From an uncultured Caulobacterales bacterium (GTDB lineage: Bacteria > Pseudomonadota > Alphaproteobacteria > Caulobacterales > Caulobacteraceae): a DNA stretch of 64,000 nt. This document shows positions 1 through 8,118 of the stretch, piece by piece. Within the stretch, counting starts at the first letter, position 1. Each line of letters starts with the position of its first letter. Position numbers and translations under genes: made by a program. The stretch is taken from the NCBI GenBank assembly GCA_903862425.1, contig CAIOYC010000025.1, forward strand, positions 1 to 64,000, in the 5' to 3' direction. The notes below the pieces were generated by a model, which did not search any database, was not told the origin of the DNA, and saw nothing but the letters and a program-made list of their open reading frames with translations.

Positions 1-453
1 CAGCCGCTCCGCCGTGCATGACGCGCGTCGCAGGCGCAGCGTATTATCCCGCTCGATCACCCCCCGCCGCCTCAATTCGGGCTGGATCCGTGAGCCCTCC
101 CCGGTGCGACGGGATAGCTACAGAGGACCACGGCTCTCGGGCGCCGGGGACAAATAAAGTTCGGCCGGCGGTCTGTCCGCGCTTCTCCACCGCCGTCCAA
201 CACCCCCACTTCCGTCACGCCCGGACTCGTTCCGGGCGCCCATGGCGCAACGGCTTCCGGCACAACGCTTTGCACGGACAAGCTTTGCACCCGCTCCGCC
301 CTCCGATCGCCCAGTGGATGGATGCCCGGAACAAGTCCGGGCATGACGGAGCGAGGGGTGTTGGGGAGCGGGGGCGCTATCCCCAAACTCTCCCCCGGAT
401 GAACGGGGCGCTATCCTCGCATTCGCGCGCCGCGGGCGGGCGTGGAGGGCGCA
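1..453. other. Left-edge region with no supported gene
   Basis: No reading frame here has both a plausible start with a ribosome binding site and a recognisable product. The only structure I see is the inverted pair of GC-rich repeats listed separately (213-349). The right part is the space downstream of the convergent stop of the WYL regulator. A gene could enter from the left edge, but too few codons would be visible to support it. Confidence 0.5.
213..349. repeat. Inverted pair of REP-like units
   Basis: Two copies of a GC-rich unit face each other: CGTCACGCCCGGACTCGTTCC at 213-233 and its near-reverse complement ending GTCCGGGCATGACGG at 335-349. Each copy also contains a small internal palindrome (CCCGGA/TCCGGG). 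The unit reads like the dispersed intergenic repeats common in alphaproteobacteria. The two arms are about 85 bp apart, so transcription would give a long-stem structure. This family differs from the CGCTCATCCCC units found at 30-47 kb. Confidence 0.6.
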
Positions 454-1140
454 TCAGCACGGCGGCTGGTGTTCGAGCTCCCAGCGTTTGCGCAGCACAG
501 GCAGGCGCTCGCCGAACGGGGTCTCCAGGGTGTGGGCTTCGGAAATGCGGTCGGTGCGGAAATGACGGAAGGCCTGGCGCAGCACGCACCAGGCCACGAC
601 CATGCGCACCTCCTCCATATAGGCGATCAGGATGGGCCAGATAGTGCGCTCGCTGGCCTGGCCGTTCACGTCGGCATAGCGGATGCGCACCGCGCGCTGG
701 TCGCGGATCGCCGCGCGCATGCGGGCCACGTCGAACCCGTCCGCCGGGCGCGGCTTGAACGACAGGGGGCGAAGGCCGGCGTCGAGCAGGACCGGACGCA
801 GAGGCTCCGGGATCGCCGCGTGCAACTTGGCCACAAGGTCGCGGGCGCCGCGCGCCAGGGCCTCGTCGCCCCGCTGCGCCACCCAGGCGGCGCCGAGCAC
901 GGCGGCCTCCAGCTCGTCCGGGGTAAGCATGAGCGGCGGCATGTCGTAGTCGGCGTCGATCACATAACCGGTGCCCGCCTCGCCCCGGATCGGCACCCGC
1001 TGGGCGATCAGCTCGGCCATGTCGCGATAGAGGGTGCGCAACGACACCTCCAGCTCCTCGGCCAGTTCGCGACCCGTCACCGGGCGGCGATGGCGGCGCA
1101 GCACCTGGATGATCTGGAACAGGCGTTCGGTTCGTCGCAT
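454..1140 (-). CDS. YafY-type transcriptional regulator (HTH + WYL)
   Basis: This 228-residue protein has an N-terminal winged helix-turn-helix (residues 1-60; RTERLFQIIQVLR, then RELAEELEVSLRTLYRDM as recognition segment) and a C-terminal WYL-type ligand-sensing region (about 130-215, with the VAWCVLRQAFRHFRTDRI block typical of the YafY group). Such proteins are usually cytoplasmic, ligand-responsive DNA-binding regulators. The length is normal for the family. It is not tightly linked to a target gene: the next gene upstream is a response regulator on the same strand, separated by about 70 bp. The regulated genes and the ligand cannot be read from the sequence. Confidence 0.85.
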   Translation of the reverse strand: MRRTERLFQIIQVLRRHRRPVTGRELAEELEVSLRTLYRDMAELIAQRVPIRGEAGTGYVIDADYDMPPLMLTPDELEAAVLGAAWVAQRGDEALARGARDLVAKLHAAIPEPLRPVLLDAGLRPLSFKPRPADGFDVARMRAAIRDQRAVRIRYADVNGQASERTIWPILIAYMEEVRMVVAWCVLRQAFRHFRTDRISEAHTLETPFGERLPVLRKRWELEHQPPC

Positions 1141-1212
1141 GGCCCTATCCTACTGCCGGGCTCCTGACATGGATGTGTCAGCAGCTTGGCGCCAGTAGCG
1201 GCAAGGTCGGGG

Positions 1213-2079
1213 TCAGGCCGCCTGGGAGGCCGAAGCGCCCGAGAGCTTGAGGAGGAGGCGCGCCCGCGTCGGCGAATCGAGCTTGTTGTCGGGATCGCGC
1301 AGGGCGCGGATGGCGGCCATGTGCTGCTCGACCACCGAGCGGATCACCTCGCCGCGCTCCACCGACAGGGCCAGATAGCCGAGCAGGGAGGTGATGGCGG
1401 CGGCCAGGTCCGGGTCGGCGTGATGGAAGGCGGTAGCCTGCAGATCGACCGCCTGTTCCAGCATGCCCTTCAGCGCCTGCTTGGGGCGCAGTTCGTACAG
1501 ATCGAGCTGCTGGCGAAAATTCGTCTCCGCCGCGGCGAAGGCGCCGGCAAGGCGCTGGGTTTCGGCGCTGTCCGAACGGCGCTTCTTGGAGCCCACGAAC
1601 TCGCCCGAATTGAACCGGCGCCGGTCGGGACCGACATACATCTTGGCTTCGATCCACTGGCGCGGCTTCAGCGTAACGTTCTCCACCCGCTTGAACAGGT
1701 GTCCAGCCGTGAAGGGCTTGACCAGGAATTCGTGCGCGCCGGCGTCGCGGGCGGCCTTGATGGCGCCTTCGCGGGGCTGCGCGGCCATCACCACCACTGG
1801 CGCCTTGCGGGCGTTCAGCGCGCCGCGGCGCAGGCGATGGGTCAGCTCCACGCCGTCGAGGTCCGGGCCGGCCAGATCGGTGAACACGATCTGCGGATCG
1901 AACTCGGCGGCGATGTCTAAGGCGCGCTCGGTCTGGGTGGCGTAGACGGGCTGGCGGGCGCCCATTTCCTTCATCAGTTCGCCGAGCAGCCGGGCCGAGG
2001 CGACGCTGGCATCCACCACCAGCACGCGCTCGATCTGGCGACCGATGCGGGCGAGCATTCTCGGATCGGCGTTGAACAC
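1213..2079 (-). CDS. Response regulator with REC domain and C-terminal region
   Basis: 288 residues. The receiver domain spans about residues 18-135: VLVVDAS supplies the acidic pocket (only one Asp visible), Asp68 in IVFTDLAGPDLDG is the predicted phosphoacceptor, and the conserved Lys lies in EFLVKPF. It is followed by the motif YVGPDRRRF, known from a group of alphaproteobacterial receiver proteins, and then a mostly helical C-terminal half with no recognisable DNA-binding domain. It is likely a signalling protein acting by protein contacts. No histidine kinase gene is adjacent, so its partner is unknown. Confidence 0.8.
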   Translation of the reverse strand: MFNADPRMLARIGRQIERVLVVDASVASARLLGELMKEMGARQPVYATQTERALDIAAEFDPQIVFTDLAGPDLDGVELTHRLRRGALNARKAPVVVMAAQPREGAIKAARDAGAHEFLVKPFTAGHLFKRVENVTLKPRQWIEAKMYVGPDRRRFNSGEFVGSKKRRSDSAETQRLAGAFAAAETNFRQQLDLYELRPKQALKGMLEQAVDLQATAFHHADPDLAAAITSLLGYLALSVERGEVIRSVVEQHMAAIRALRDPDNKLDSPTRARLLLKLSGASASQAA

Positions 2080-2164
2080 TCAAGGCTCCAGGCAGCGGAT
2101 AGTGACGCTACCTATGTCGCAAGCGCGTAAAGATCGGATTGACGAAGCTAAGCCGTATGAGGCT

Positions 2165-2701
2165 TCAATCCCCGTCGCGGCGGCCTCCGCTGCCCGAATC
2201 GCTGGAGCGGCGGCGCGAGCTGTAGGGCGCCTCGGTCTTGGCTCGCTCCCAGTCGGCCGCGCCGCCCGGCGGCTTGCGGAACAGGCGCGGCGCCCCGTCG
2301 CGGCGGACGATGGCGAAGAGGTTGGCGCCCTTGTCGTAGATCAGGGTGTCGCCGTTCGGGCGCCCGACCTTCTCAGCGCCCTTGGGCGGATGCTCGATGA
2401 AGGCGCGAGCCTTCCGGGCATAGTCCTTGGCGTCGCGCGCGCCCACGGAGGCGCCCCACTTGTCGAACTGATAGTCCACATTCTCCTGGGCGGAGTGGTT
2501 GCGGTTGTCGGCCCAGATCGGCTTGCCGTCGAGCAGCGGGGTCGGCGTGTGCGGCCGGGCTTCGCCGCCGTAGGAGGAGGACCGGCTGGCCGTGGCCGAG
2601 TGGTCTCGCGCCGGCGCGCTGGCGTCGCCCCGATCGCATCCCCACAGGGCGATCATCCCCGCCAGAGCCGTGCTGGCCACCACGATCCGCAACCTGCCCA
2701 T
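2165..2701 (-). CDS. Lipoprotein with BECR-like (RNase-toxin fold) domain, putative
   Basis: 178 residues from an ATG preceded by a strong AGGAGG. It has a signal peptide with lipobox LWGC (Cys22), so it is probably membrane-anchored. Residues 75-155 resemble the pattern of Barnase-EndoU-ColicinE5/D-RelE-like domains: YQFDKWG, then DAKDYARKARAFIEH, a gap, GDTLIYDKGANLFAIVRRDG and FRKPPGG. The tail (160-178) is Ser/Arg/Gly-rich. Proteins with this pattern include phage and contact-dependent toxins, but many are uncharacterised chromosomal proteins. No immunity gene is apparent. The domain call rests on motif memory and needs a profile search. It is divergent from coaBC with a 123-bp gap. Confidence 0.6.
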   Translation of the reverse strand: MGRLRIVVASTALAGMIALWGCDRGDASAPARDHSATASRSSSYGGEARPHTPTPLLDGKPIWADNRNHSAQENVDYQFDKWGASVGARDAKDYARKARAFIEHPPKGAEKVGRPNGDTLIYDKGANLFAIVRRDGAPRLFRKPPGGAADWERAKTEAPYSSRRRSSDSGSGGRRDGD

Positions 2702-2824
2702 GAACCCTCCTGTCCCATAGCGTGTGTGAATGGGAACATAGTGGCAACAAATCAGATTAACAATAAACCCTCGCGCGAGTGTTCGGCCGAAGACGCGCGC
2801 GGCGCTTTGAGCTAAACCAACGCC

Positions 2825-4024
2825 ATGACGAAGAGCGTGCTGTTGATCGTCGGCGGGGGCATCGCCGCCTATAAGGCCTTGGGGCTGGTGCGTCTGCTGC
2901 GCAAGGCCGGGATCGGTGTGCGGCCGGTGCTGACGCGGGCGGGGGCCGAGTTCGTCACGCCCCTGTCCCTCGCCGCCCTGGCGGAGGCGGCGGTGCGTAG
3001 CGACCTGTTCTCCCTCACAGACGAGGCCCAGATGGGGCATATCGAGCTGTCGCGCGCGGCGGATCTCGTGGTGGTCGCCCCGGCCACCGCGGACCTGATG
3101 GCCAAGTGCGCGGGCGGGCTGGCGGGCGATCTGGCCTCAACCGCCCTGCTCGCCACCGACAAGCCGGTGCTGATGGCCCCGGCCATGAACGTGCGTATGT
3201 GGCTGCACCCCGCCACGCAGCGCAACCTCGCCACGCTGAAGGCCGACGGCGTGCGCTTCGTCGGCCCCGATGAGGGGGCTATGGCCTGCGGCGAGTTCGG
3301 CGCCGGCCGGATGGCCGAGCCGGAGGTGATCTTCGAGGCGATCCAGGCCCTGCTGGCGGGCGAGGCGGCGCGGCCCCTGCTCGGCAAGCGTGCCCTGGTC
3401 ACCGCCGGGCCGACGCTGGAGCCGATCGATCCGGTCCGCTTCCTGTCCAATCGGTCCAGCGGCAGGCAGGGCTACGCCATCGCCGGCGCCCTCGCCCGGC
3501 TCGGGGCCGAGGTGACTCTGGTCTCCGGTCCCACCGCCCTCGATGCGCCGGGCGGGGTGAAGCGGGTCTGGGTCGAGACGGCGGAGCAGATGCTCGCCGC
3601 CTGTCATGTCGCGCAGGGAGCGGGCCGGATCGATATCGCCGTGCTGGTCGCCGCCGTGGCCGACTGGCGTCCCGCCGAAGCCCTGCCGCGCAAGCTGAAG
3701 AAGGGCGCGGGCGGGCCGCCGGCCCTGACCCTCGCCGAGACGCCGGACATCCTCGCCGCCCTGTCGAGGCCCGGTCCCGATCGCCCGAGCCTGGTGGTCG
3801 GCTTCGCCGCCGAGACCGACACGGTGGAGGCCAACGCCCGGGCCAAGCTGGCGAAAAAAGGTTGCGATATCATCGTCGCCAACGACGTCTCCGGCGACGT
3901 GATGGGCGGGGCGGAGAACGTTGTCTCCATCGTCCGCCGCGAAGGCGTGGAGCATTGGCCGCGCCTGCCCAAGAACGAAGTGGCGATGCGGCTGGCTCAC
4001 CTGTTCGCGGAATCGGTGCACTAG
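2825..4024 (+). CDS. coaBC: Bifunctional CoaBC (phosphopantothenoylcysteine decarboxylase/synthetase)
   Basis: 399 residues, full length. The enzyme condenses 4'-phosphopantothenate with cysteine (CoaB) and decarboxylates the product using FMN (CoaC) in coenzyme A synthesis. The N-terminal CoaC half shows GGGIAAYKAL and the substrate-clamp signature PAMNVRMW with the nearby AxGEFGAGRM segment. The CoaB half begins at GKRALVTAGPTLEPIDPVR and contains RFLSNRSSG, KLKK and DIIVANDVSG. The ATG at 2825 gives the standard N-terminus. dut follows 6 bp after the stop, so the two are probably one operon, as in many alphaproteobacteria. Confidence 0.96.
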   Translation: MTKSVLLIVGGGIAAYKALGLVRLLRKAGIGVRPVLTRAGAEFVTPLSLAALAEAAVRSDLFSLTDEAQMGHIELSRAADLVVVAPATADLMAKCAGGLAGDLASTALLATDKPVLMAPAMNVRMWLHPATQRNLATLKADGVRFVGPDEGAMACGEFGAGRMAEPEVIFEAIQALLAGEAARPLLGKRALVTAGPTLEPIDPVRFLSNRSSGRQGYAIAGALARLGAEVTLVSGPTALDAPGGVKRVWVETAEQMLAACHVAQGAGRIDIAVLVAAVADWRPAEALPRKLKKGAGGPPALTLAETPDILAALSRPGPDRPSLVVGFAAETDTVEANARAKLAKKGCDIIVANDVSGDVMGGAENVVSIVRREGVEHWPRLPKNEVAMRLAHLFAESVH

Positions 4025-4030
4025 GGCGTC

Positions 4031-4495
4031 ATGACCGAGTTCGCCCCAACCACCGTCCAGGTCCGTCGCCTGCCCCATTCGGACGGGCTGCCTCTGCCGT
4101 CCTACGAGACGGCCCATGCTGCGGGGATGGACCTGCGCGCCGCCGTGCCGCACGACGCCCCACTGACCCTTCAGCCCGGCTCCTGGCTGGTGGTTCCAAC
4201 GGGGCTCGCCATCGCCCTGCGGGAGGGGTGCGAGGCTCAGATAAGGCCGCGCTCGGGCCTGGCGGCCAAGCATGGGATCACCTGCCTCAACAGCCCCGGC
4301 ACCATCGACGCGGACTATCGGGGCGAGGTCAAAGTGATCCTGATCAATCACGGCCCCGAAGCCTTTGTCATCCGGCGCGGCGAGCGCATCGCCCAGATGG
4401 TCATCGCCCCCGTGGTGCAGGCGCGTTGGGTTGAAGTCGAAACGCTGGACGAAACCGCGCGCGGTGCGGGCGGGTTCGGCTCCACCGGGCGCTGA
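4031..4495 (+). CDS. dut: dUTP diphosphatase (dUTPase)
   Basis: 154 residues, the typical length of trimeric dUTPases, which hydrolyse dUTP to dUMP and pyrophosphate to keep uracil out of DNA. All five motifs are present in order: GMDLRAAV (1), [12 protein letters not shown] (2), [17 protein letters not shown] with the catalytic Asp (3), [12 protein letters not shown] (4) and the glycine-rich C-terminal arm [11 protein letters not shown] (5). It lies immediately behind coaBC and is followed by a strong GC-rich hairpin, so the coaBC-dut transcript probably ends there. Confidence 0.97.
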   Translation: MTEFAPTTVQVRRLPHSDGLPLPSYETAHAAGMDLRAAVPHDAPLTLQPGSWLVVPTGLAIALREGCEAQIRPRSGLAAKHGITCLNSPGTIDADYRGEVKVILINHGPEAFVIRRGERIAQMVIAPVVQARWVEVETLDETARGAGGFGSTGR

Positions 4496-4514
4496 TCCGC
4501 CCTGCGGCCAAGCA

Positions 4515-4542
4515 GAAGGGCCGGCGGTGAGGCCGGCCCTTC
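4515..4542. terminator. Hairpin between dut and the fasciclin gene
   Basis: A perfect 11-bp stem, GAAGGGCCGGC / GCCGGCCCTTC, surrounds a 6-nt loop. It sits 20 bp after the dut stop and about 20 bp from the stop of the convergent fasciclin gene, where a bidirectional terminator would be placed. There is no long T tract on either side, so efficiency is uncertain. Confidence 0.7.
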
Positions 4543-4563
4543 CTCGTCTGGTCGGTCTGCGCC

Positions 4564-5127
4564 TTACGGCATCAGCACCGTGTCCACCACGTGGATCACG
4601 CCGTTCGACTGATAGACATTGGCGATGGTGACGGTGGACATGCCGCCCTTGGCGTCGGTCAGCACCACCGTGCCGTCGCTGGCCGAGACCATCAGCGGCT
4701 CGCCCTGCACCGTGGTCAGCGAACCATGGTTGGCGGCCAGCTTCATCAGGTCCTTGGCCGAATATTTGCCCGCCACCACGTGGTAGGTGAGGATCTTGGT
4801 CAGCGTATCCTTGTTCTCCGGCTTGACCAGGGTCTCGACCGTGCCTGCCGGCAGCTTGGCGAAGGCCTCGTTGGTCGGTGCGAACACGGTGAAGGGGCCT
4901 GCGCCGTTCAGGGTATCGACCAGGCCGGCGGCCTTCACGGCGGCGACCAGGGTGGTGTGGTCCTTCGAATTGACCGCATTCTCGACGATGGTCTTGGACG
5001 GATACATGGCCGCGCCGCCGACCATCGGATCGGTCATCTTGTCGGCATGGGCGAAGGCGGCGGGGGCCGAAGCGAGGGCGAGCGAAGCCAGGGCCACGGC
5101 AAGGCCGCGACGGGGGAACGAGTTCAT
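4564..5127 (-). CDS. Secreted fasciclin-domain protein
   Basis: 187 residues. An N-terminal signal peptide (MNSFPRRGLAVALASLALA, cleavage likely near AFA-HA at residue 26) is followed by one fasciclin (FAS1) domain covering most of the protein. Its H1 motif is visible as GPFTVFAPTNEAFAKLP, and the second conserved block as ILTYHVVAGKYSAKDL. It ends with NGVIHVVDTVLMP, the normal FAS1 terminus. Single-domain bacterial FAS1 proteins are periplasmic or exported; their ligand or adhesion role is usually unknown. It is transcribed toward dut and separated from it by the hairpin at 4515-4542. Confidence 0.92.
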   Translation of the reverse strand: MNSFPRRGLAVALASLALASAPAAFAHADKMTDPMVGGAAMYPSKTIVENAVNSKDHTTLVAAVKAAGLVDTLNGAGPFTVFAPTNEAFAKLPAGTVETLVKPENKDTLTKILTYHVVAGKYSAKDLMKLAANHGSLTTVQGEPLMVSASDGTVVLTDAKGGMSTVTIANVYQSNGVIHVVDTVLMP

Positions 5128-5236
5128 GGTGGGGATCCGTAGAGGGCGGCCCCGTCCTGCGGGGTCGAAGTCAGCTACGGGGCGATGGCGCAGGCGGATG
5201 CGACAGGGCGTCGCAGATGGTTCGGCGCGGCCCCTG

Positions 5237-7213
5237 TCAGAGCCGGGATTGCACCGCCGCGACGATGGCTTCGGCGGTGATGCCGAACTGCTTGTAGAGC
5301 ACCGTGTCGGGGGCCGAGGCGCCGAAGCCGGTCATGCCGACGAAGCCGCCGTCCGTACCGATGAAGGCATCCCAGCCCTGACGCACCGCCGCCTCCACCG
5401 CCACGCGGACCGGAGCCGAACCGAGGGTCGCTGTCTTGTAGGCGCCAGGCTGGGCCTCGAACAGCTCGAAGCAGGGGACGGAGACCACGCGCGTGGGCAC
5501 GCCCTGCGCCTGCAAGACGTCGCGGGCGGCGACGGCTAGGCCGACCTCGGAGCCGCTGGCGAAGAGGCTCGCCCTGGCCGCGCCGCCCTCGGCGGGCAGC
5601 AGTTCGTAGGCGCCCCTGGCCGACAGGTTTTCGCTCGCGTCGCCGCGCACGCCCGGCGTCTTCTGGCGCGACAAGGCCATGATGGAGGGCGTGGTCCGGG
5701 TCTGCAGGGCCAGGCGCCAGCACTCCGCCGCCTCCACCCCGTCGGCGGGGCGGAAGACGTTGAGGTTGGGCATGGCGCGCAGTGACGCCAGATGCTCCAC
5801 CGGCTGGTGGGTCGGGCCATCCTCGCCGAGGCCGATGGAGTCGTGGGTCATCACATGGATCACCCGGACGCCCATCAGGGCGCCGAGGCGGATGGCGGGG
5901 CGCGAATAGTCGGCGAAGGCTAGGAACGTGCCCGAGTACGGGATCACGCCGCCGTGCAGGGCCATGCCGTTCATCGCCGCCGCCATGCCGAACTCGCGCA
6001 CGCCGTAATGGACGTAGCGACCGGCATAGTCCGGCGTGTCAAAGGCGACCATGCCCTTGGTGAAGGTATTGTTGGAGCCCGTCAGGTCCGCCGAACCGCC
6101 GATCATCGCCGGGATTGAGGGAATGAGCGCTTCCAGCGCCGCGCCGGACTGGGCGCGAGTGGCGGCGGCGGGCTTGTCGGTCGCCATTTTGGCGAGGTGG
6201 GCGTCCAGCACGGCGAAGGCGTCGGCGGGTAGGTCGTTGCGGATCACCTGTGCTTCGAACAGGGGCGCATCGGCCGAGCTCTTCAGTCGCTCCGCCCAGG
6301 TTCGGCGGTGCTTGGAGCCCCGACGCCCGACGCTCTTCCAGGCGGCGGCGATGTCTTCCGGCACGGTGAAGGGCGGCGCGGTCCAGCCCATGGCCGCGCG
6401 CGCCTCGGCGATCTCCTTGTCGAACAGGGTATAGCCGTGGCTGTGATGGTCCCCTTCCTTCGGACCGGCGCCCTTGGAGATCAGGGTCTTGCAGGCGATC
6501 AGGGTCGGACGGTCCTGCTTGACGGCCCAGCGCAGGGCGGCGGCGATCTTGCCGTGATCGTGTCCGTCCACCGCCTTCACCGCCCAGCCGGCGGCCTTGA
6601 AGCGGGCCTGCTGGTCGCCGCGCTCGGCGATGGTGGCTTCGCCGTCGATGGTGGTGTCGTTGTCGTCGAACAGGACGCAGAGCTTGTTCAGCTTCAGCCG
6701 GCCGGCGAGCGATAAGGCCTCATGGCTCACCCCCTCCATCAGGCATCCGTCGCCGGCGATCACCCAGGTACGGTGATCCACCAGATCGTCGCCGAAGCGG
6801 GCGTTCAGGTGACGCTCGGCCATGGCCATGCCGACCGAGGTGGCGAGACCCTGGCCGAGGGGGCCGGTGGTGCACTCCACGCCGGGCGTATGGCCATATT
6901 CAGGGTGGCCCGGGGTCTTCGAGCCCCACTGACGGAAGTTTTCGATCTCCGCCATCGTCACCGCCTTGAAGCCGGTGAGGTGGAGCAGGGAATAGAGCAG
7001 CATCGAGCCGTGACCCGCCGACAGCACGAAGCGGTCCCGGTCGGCCCAGTCGGGCTTGGCGGCGTCGAACTTGAGGAACCTGGACCACAGCACCGTGGCC
7101 ACGTCGGCCATGCCCATCGGCATGCCCTGGTGGCCGGACTTGGCGCGGTGGACGGCGTCCATGGACAGGACGCGAATGGCGTCGGCCATGACGACAGGCG
7201 AAACGGTAGCCAT
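5237..7213 (-). CDS. tkt: Transketolase
   Basis: 658 residues, the normal size. It transfers two-carbon ketol units between sugar phosphates in the pentose phosphate and related pathways, using thiamine diphosphate. The TPP/Mg-binding motif is visible as GDGCLMEGVSHEALSLAG with a downstream DDNDTTIDG; the pyrimidine-binding domain contains DSIGLGEDGPTHQPVEHLA and the C-terminal domain completes the family layout. The ATG is supported by homologous starts (VSPVVMADAIRVLSMDAV). It diverges from the DUF4164 gene with a 123-bp spacer. It is not followed by gap/pgk, which accompany tkt in many relatives; a fasciclin gene lies there instead. Confidence 0.96.
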   Translation of the reverse strand: MATVSPVVMADAIRVLSMDAVHRAKSGHQGMPMGMADVATVLWSRFLKFDAAKPDWADRDRFVLSAGHGSMLLYSLLHLTGFKAVTMAEIENFRQWGSKTPGHPEYGHTPGVECTTGPLGQGLATSVGMAMAERHLNARFGDDLVDHRTWVIAGDGCLMEGVSHEALSLAGRLKLNKLCVLFDDNDTTIDGEATIAERGDQQARFKAAGWAVKAVDGHDHGKIAAALRWAVKQDRPTLIACKTLISKGAGPKEGDHHSHGYTLFDKEIAEARAAMGWTAPPFTVPEDIAAAWKSVGRRGSKHRRTWAERLKSSADAPLFEAQVIRNDLPADAFAVLDAHLAKMATDKPAAATRAQSGAALEALIPSIPAMIGGSADLTGSNNTFTKGMVAFDTPDYAGRYVHYGVREFGMAAAMNGMALHGGVIPYSGTFLAFADYSRPAIRLGALMGVRVIHVMTHDSIGLGEDGPTHQPVEHLASLRAMPNLNVFRPADGVEAAECWRLALQTRTTPSIMALSRQKTPGVRGDASENLSARGAYELLPAEGGAARASLFASGSEVGLAVAARDVLQAQGVPTRVVSVPCFELFEAQPGAYKTATLGSAPVRVAVEAAVRQGWDAFIGTDGGFVGMTGFGASAPDTVLYKQFGITAEAIVAAVQSRL

Positions 7214-7336
7214 CAGAATATCCCCCGAAAGTCCAAGGCAAAGCTTGCTTTGCCTCCGCCCGCTTCCGTGCGCAACCCTTCGCGCTATCCTCCGGCTCGG
7301 CTATACAGGATAGGAGAGTCGCGTACGGAGGCGCCG

Positions 7337-7633
7337 ATGGCGCAGGATCTGCCCCTGGAAAGCCCGATGGACCAGGCCGTGCGGCGGCTGGAGCAGGCGC
7401 TGGCGACGCTGCAGGCCCGTGTCGCCGCCCGGGTCGAACGCGTGGCCGAAGACGAGAACGGCGACCTGTTCGCCCAGGCCCAGGTAAGCGAGGATCGCAC
7501 CCGGCTGCTGGCCGAACTCGACGCAGCCCGCGCTCGCGAACAGGCGCTGGAGGAAGTCGCGGCGGAAGCCTCGGCGGCCCTGGGCCGCGCCGCAGCCGAA
7601 GTCCGGGCGGCCCTCGCTGCAGGAGAACACTGA
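7337..7633 (+). CDS. DUF4164-like small coiled-coil protein
   Basis: 98 residues from the ATG at 7337. The protein is almost entirely helical and rich in Ala, Arg, Glu and Leu, with heptad-like spacing (MDQAVRRLEQALATLQARV and later LAELDAARAREQALEEVA), so it is predicted to be a coiled coil. Small proteins of this type (DUF4164) sit directly upstream of zapA in many alphaproteobacteria, as here (zapA starts 61 bp later). The function is unknown; a link to division-ring factors is inferred only from gene order. Confidence 0.75.
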   Translation: MAQDLPLESPMDQAVRRLEQALATLQARVAARVERVAEDENGDLFAQAQVSEDRTRLLAELDAARAREQALEEVAAEASAALGRAAAEVRAALAAGEH

Positions 7634-7694
7634 GCATGGCCAGCAGAAGTGGAAGCCGGTTTTGCGCCCGGCCATGCGAAAAGGACTATATCTG

Positions 7695-8027
7695 ATGGCG
7701 ACGGTCAGTGTGAGCGTGAACGGCCACCACTACCCTGTCGGTTGCGAGGATGGGCAGGAAAGGCATGTGGAGGCCCTCGCCCGCGAATTCGACGCCAAGG
7801 TGCGCGAAGTGGGCTCGCAGGTGGGTAAGGTGACGGAGCTGCGCCTGTTTTTGATGGCGGCCCTGGTGCTGGCGGACGAGAGCGCCGACCTGCGCACCCG
7901 TCTGGCCGAATGCCAGGAGAAGCTCGGCCGCTCGCAGTCCGACGACGCGCTTTCGGACATCCGCGCTATACAGGCCATCGACGCCGCCGCAGGACAGATA
8001 GAGGCGCTGGCGGAGGGTCTCGCCTGA
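7695..8027 (+). CDS. zapA: Cell division protein ZapA
   Basis: 110 residues starting at ATG 7695 (MATVSVSVNGHHYPVGCEDG). The beta strand followed by CEDGQERHVEALAREFDAKV and the long C-terminal helix are the ZapA layout. ZapA binds and cross-links FtsZ filaments at midcell. An in-frame upstream ATG at 7674 would add a few unconserved residues and is less likely. In many alphaproteobacteria, 6S RNA and a 5-formyl-THF cyclo-ligase gene follow zapA; here a histidine kinase begins only 91 bp downstream and neither is seen. Confidence 0.92.
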   Translation: MATVSVSVNGHHYPVGCEDGQERHVEALAREFDAKVREVGSQVGKVTELRLFLMAALVLADESADLRTRLAECQEKLGRSQSDDALSDIRAIQAIDAAAGQIEALAEGLA

Positions 8028-8118
8028 CGGCGGACTCTTGGAACGGACGCAAGGCTGGGCCATTTGTCACCCGACAAGGCCAAGCTGGGCCTGCGTCGCG
8101 TAGTCGGAACCTGAGTAT

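Noticed and set aside
8028-8118. 6S RNA downstream of zapA, its usual place in alphaproteobacteria
   Set aside because: Only 91 bp separate zapA from the kinase, too short for a 6S RNA, and the expected large bulged hairpin is not seen.
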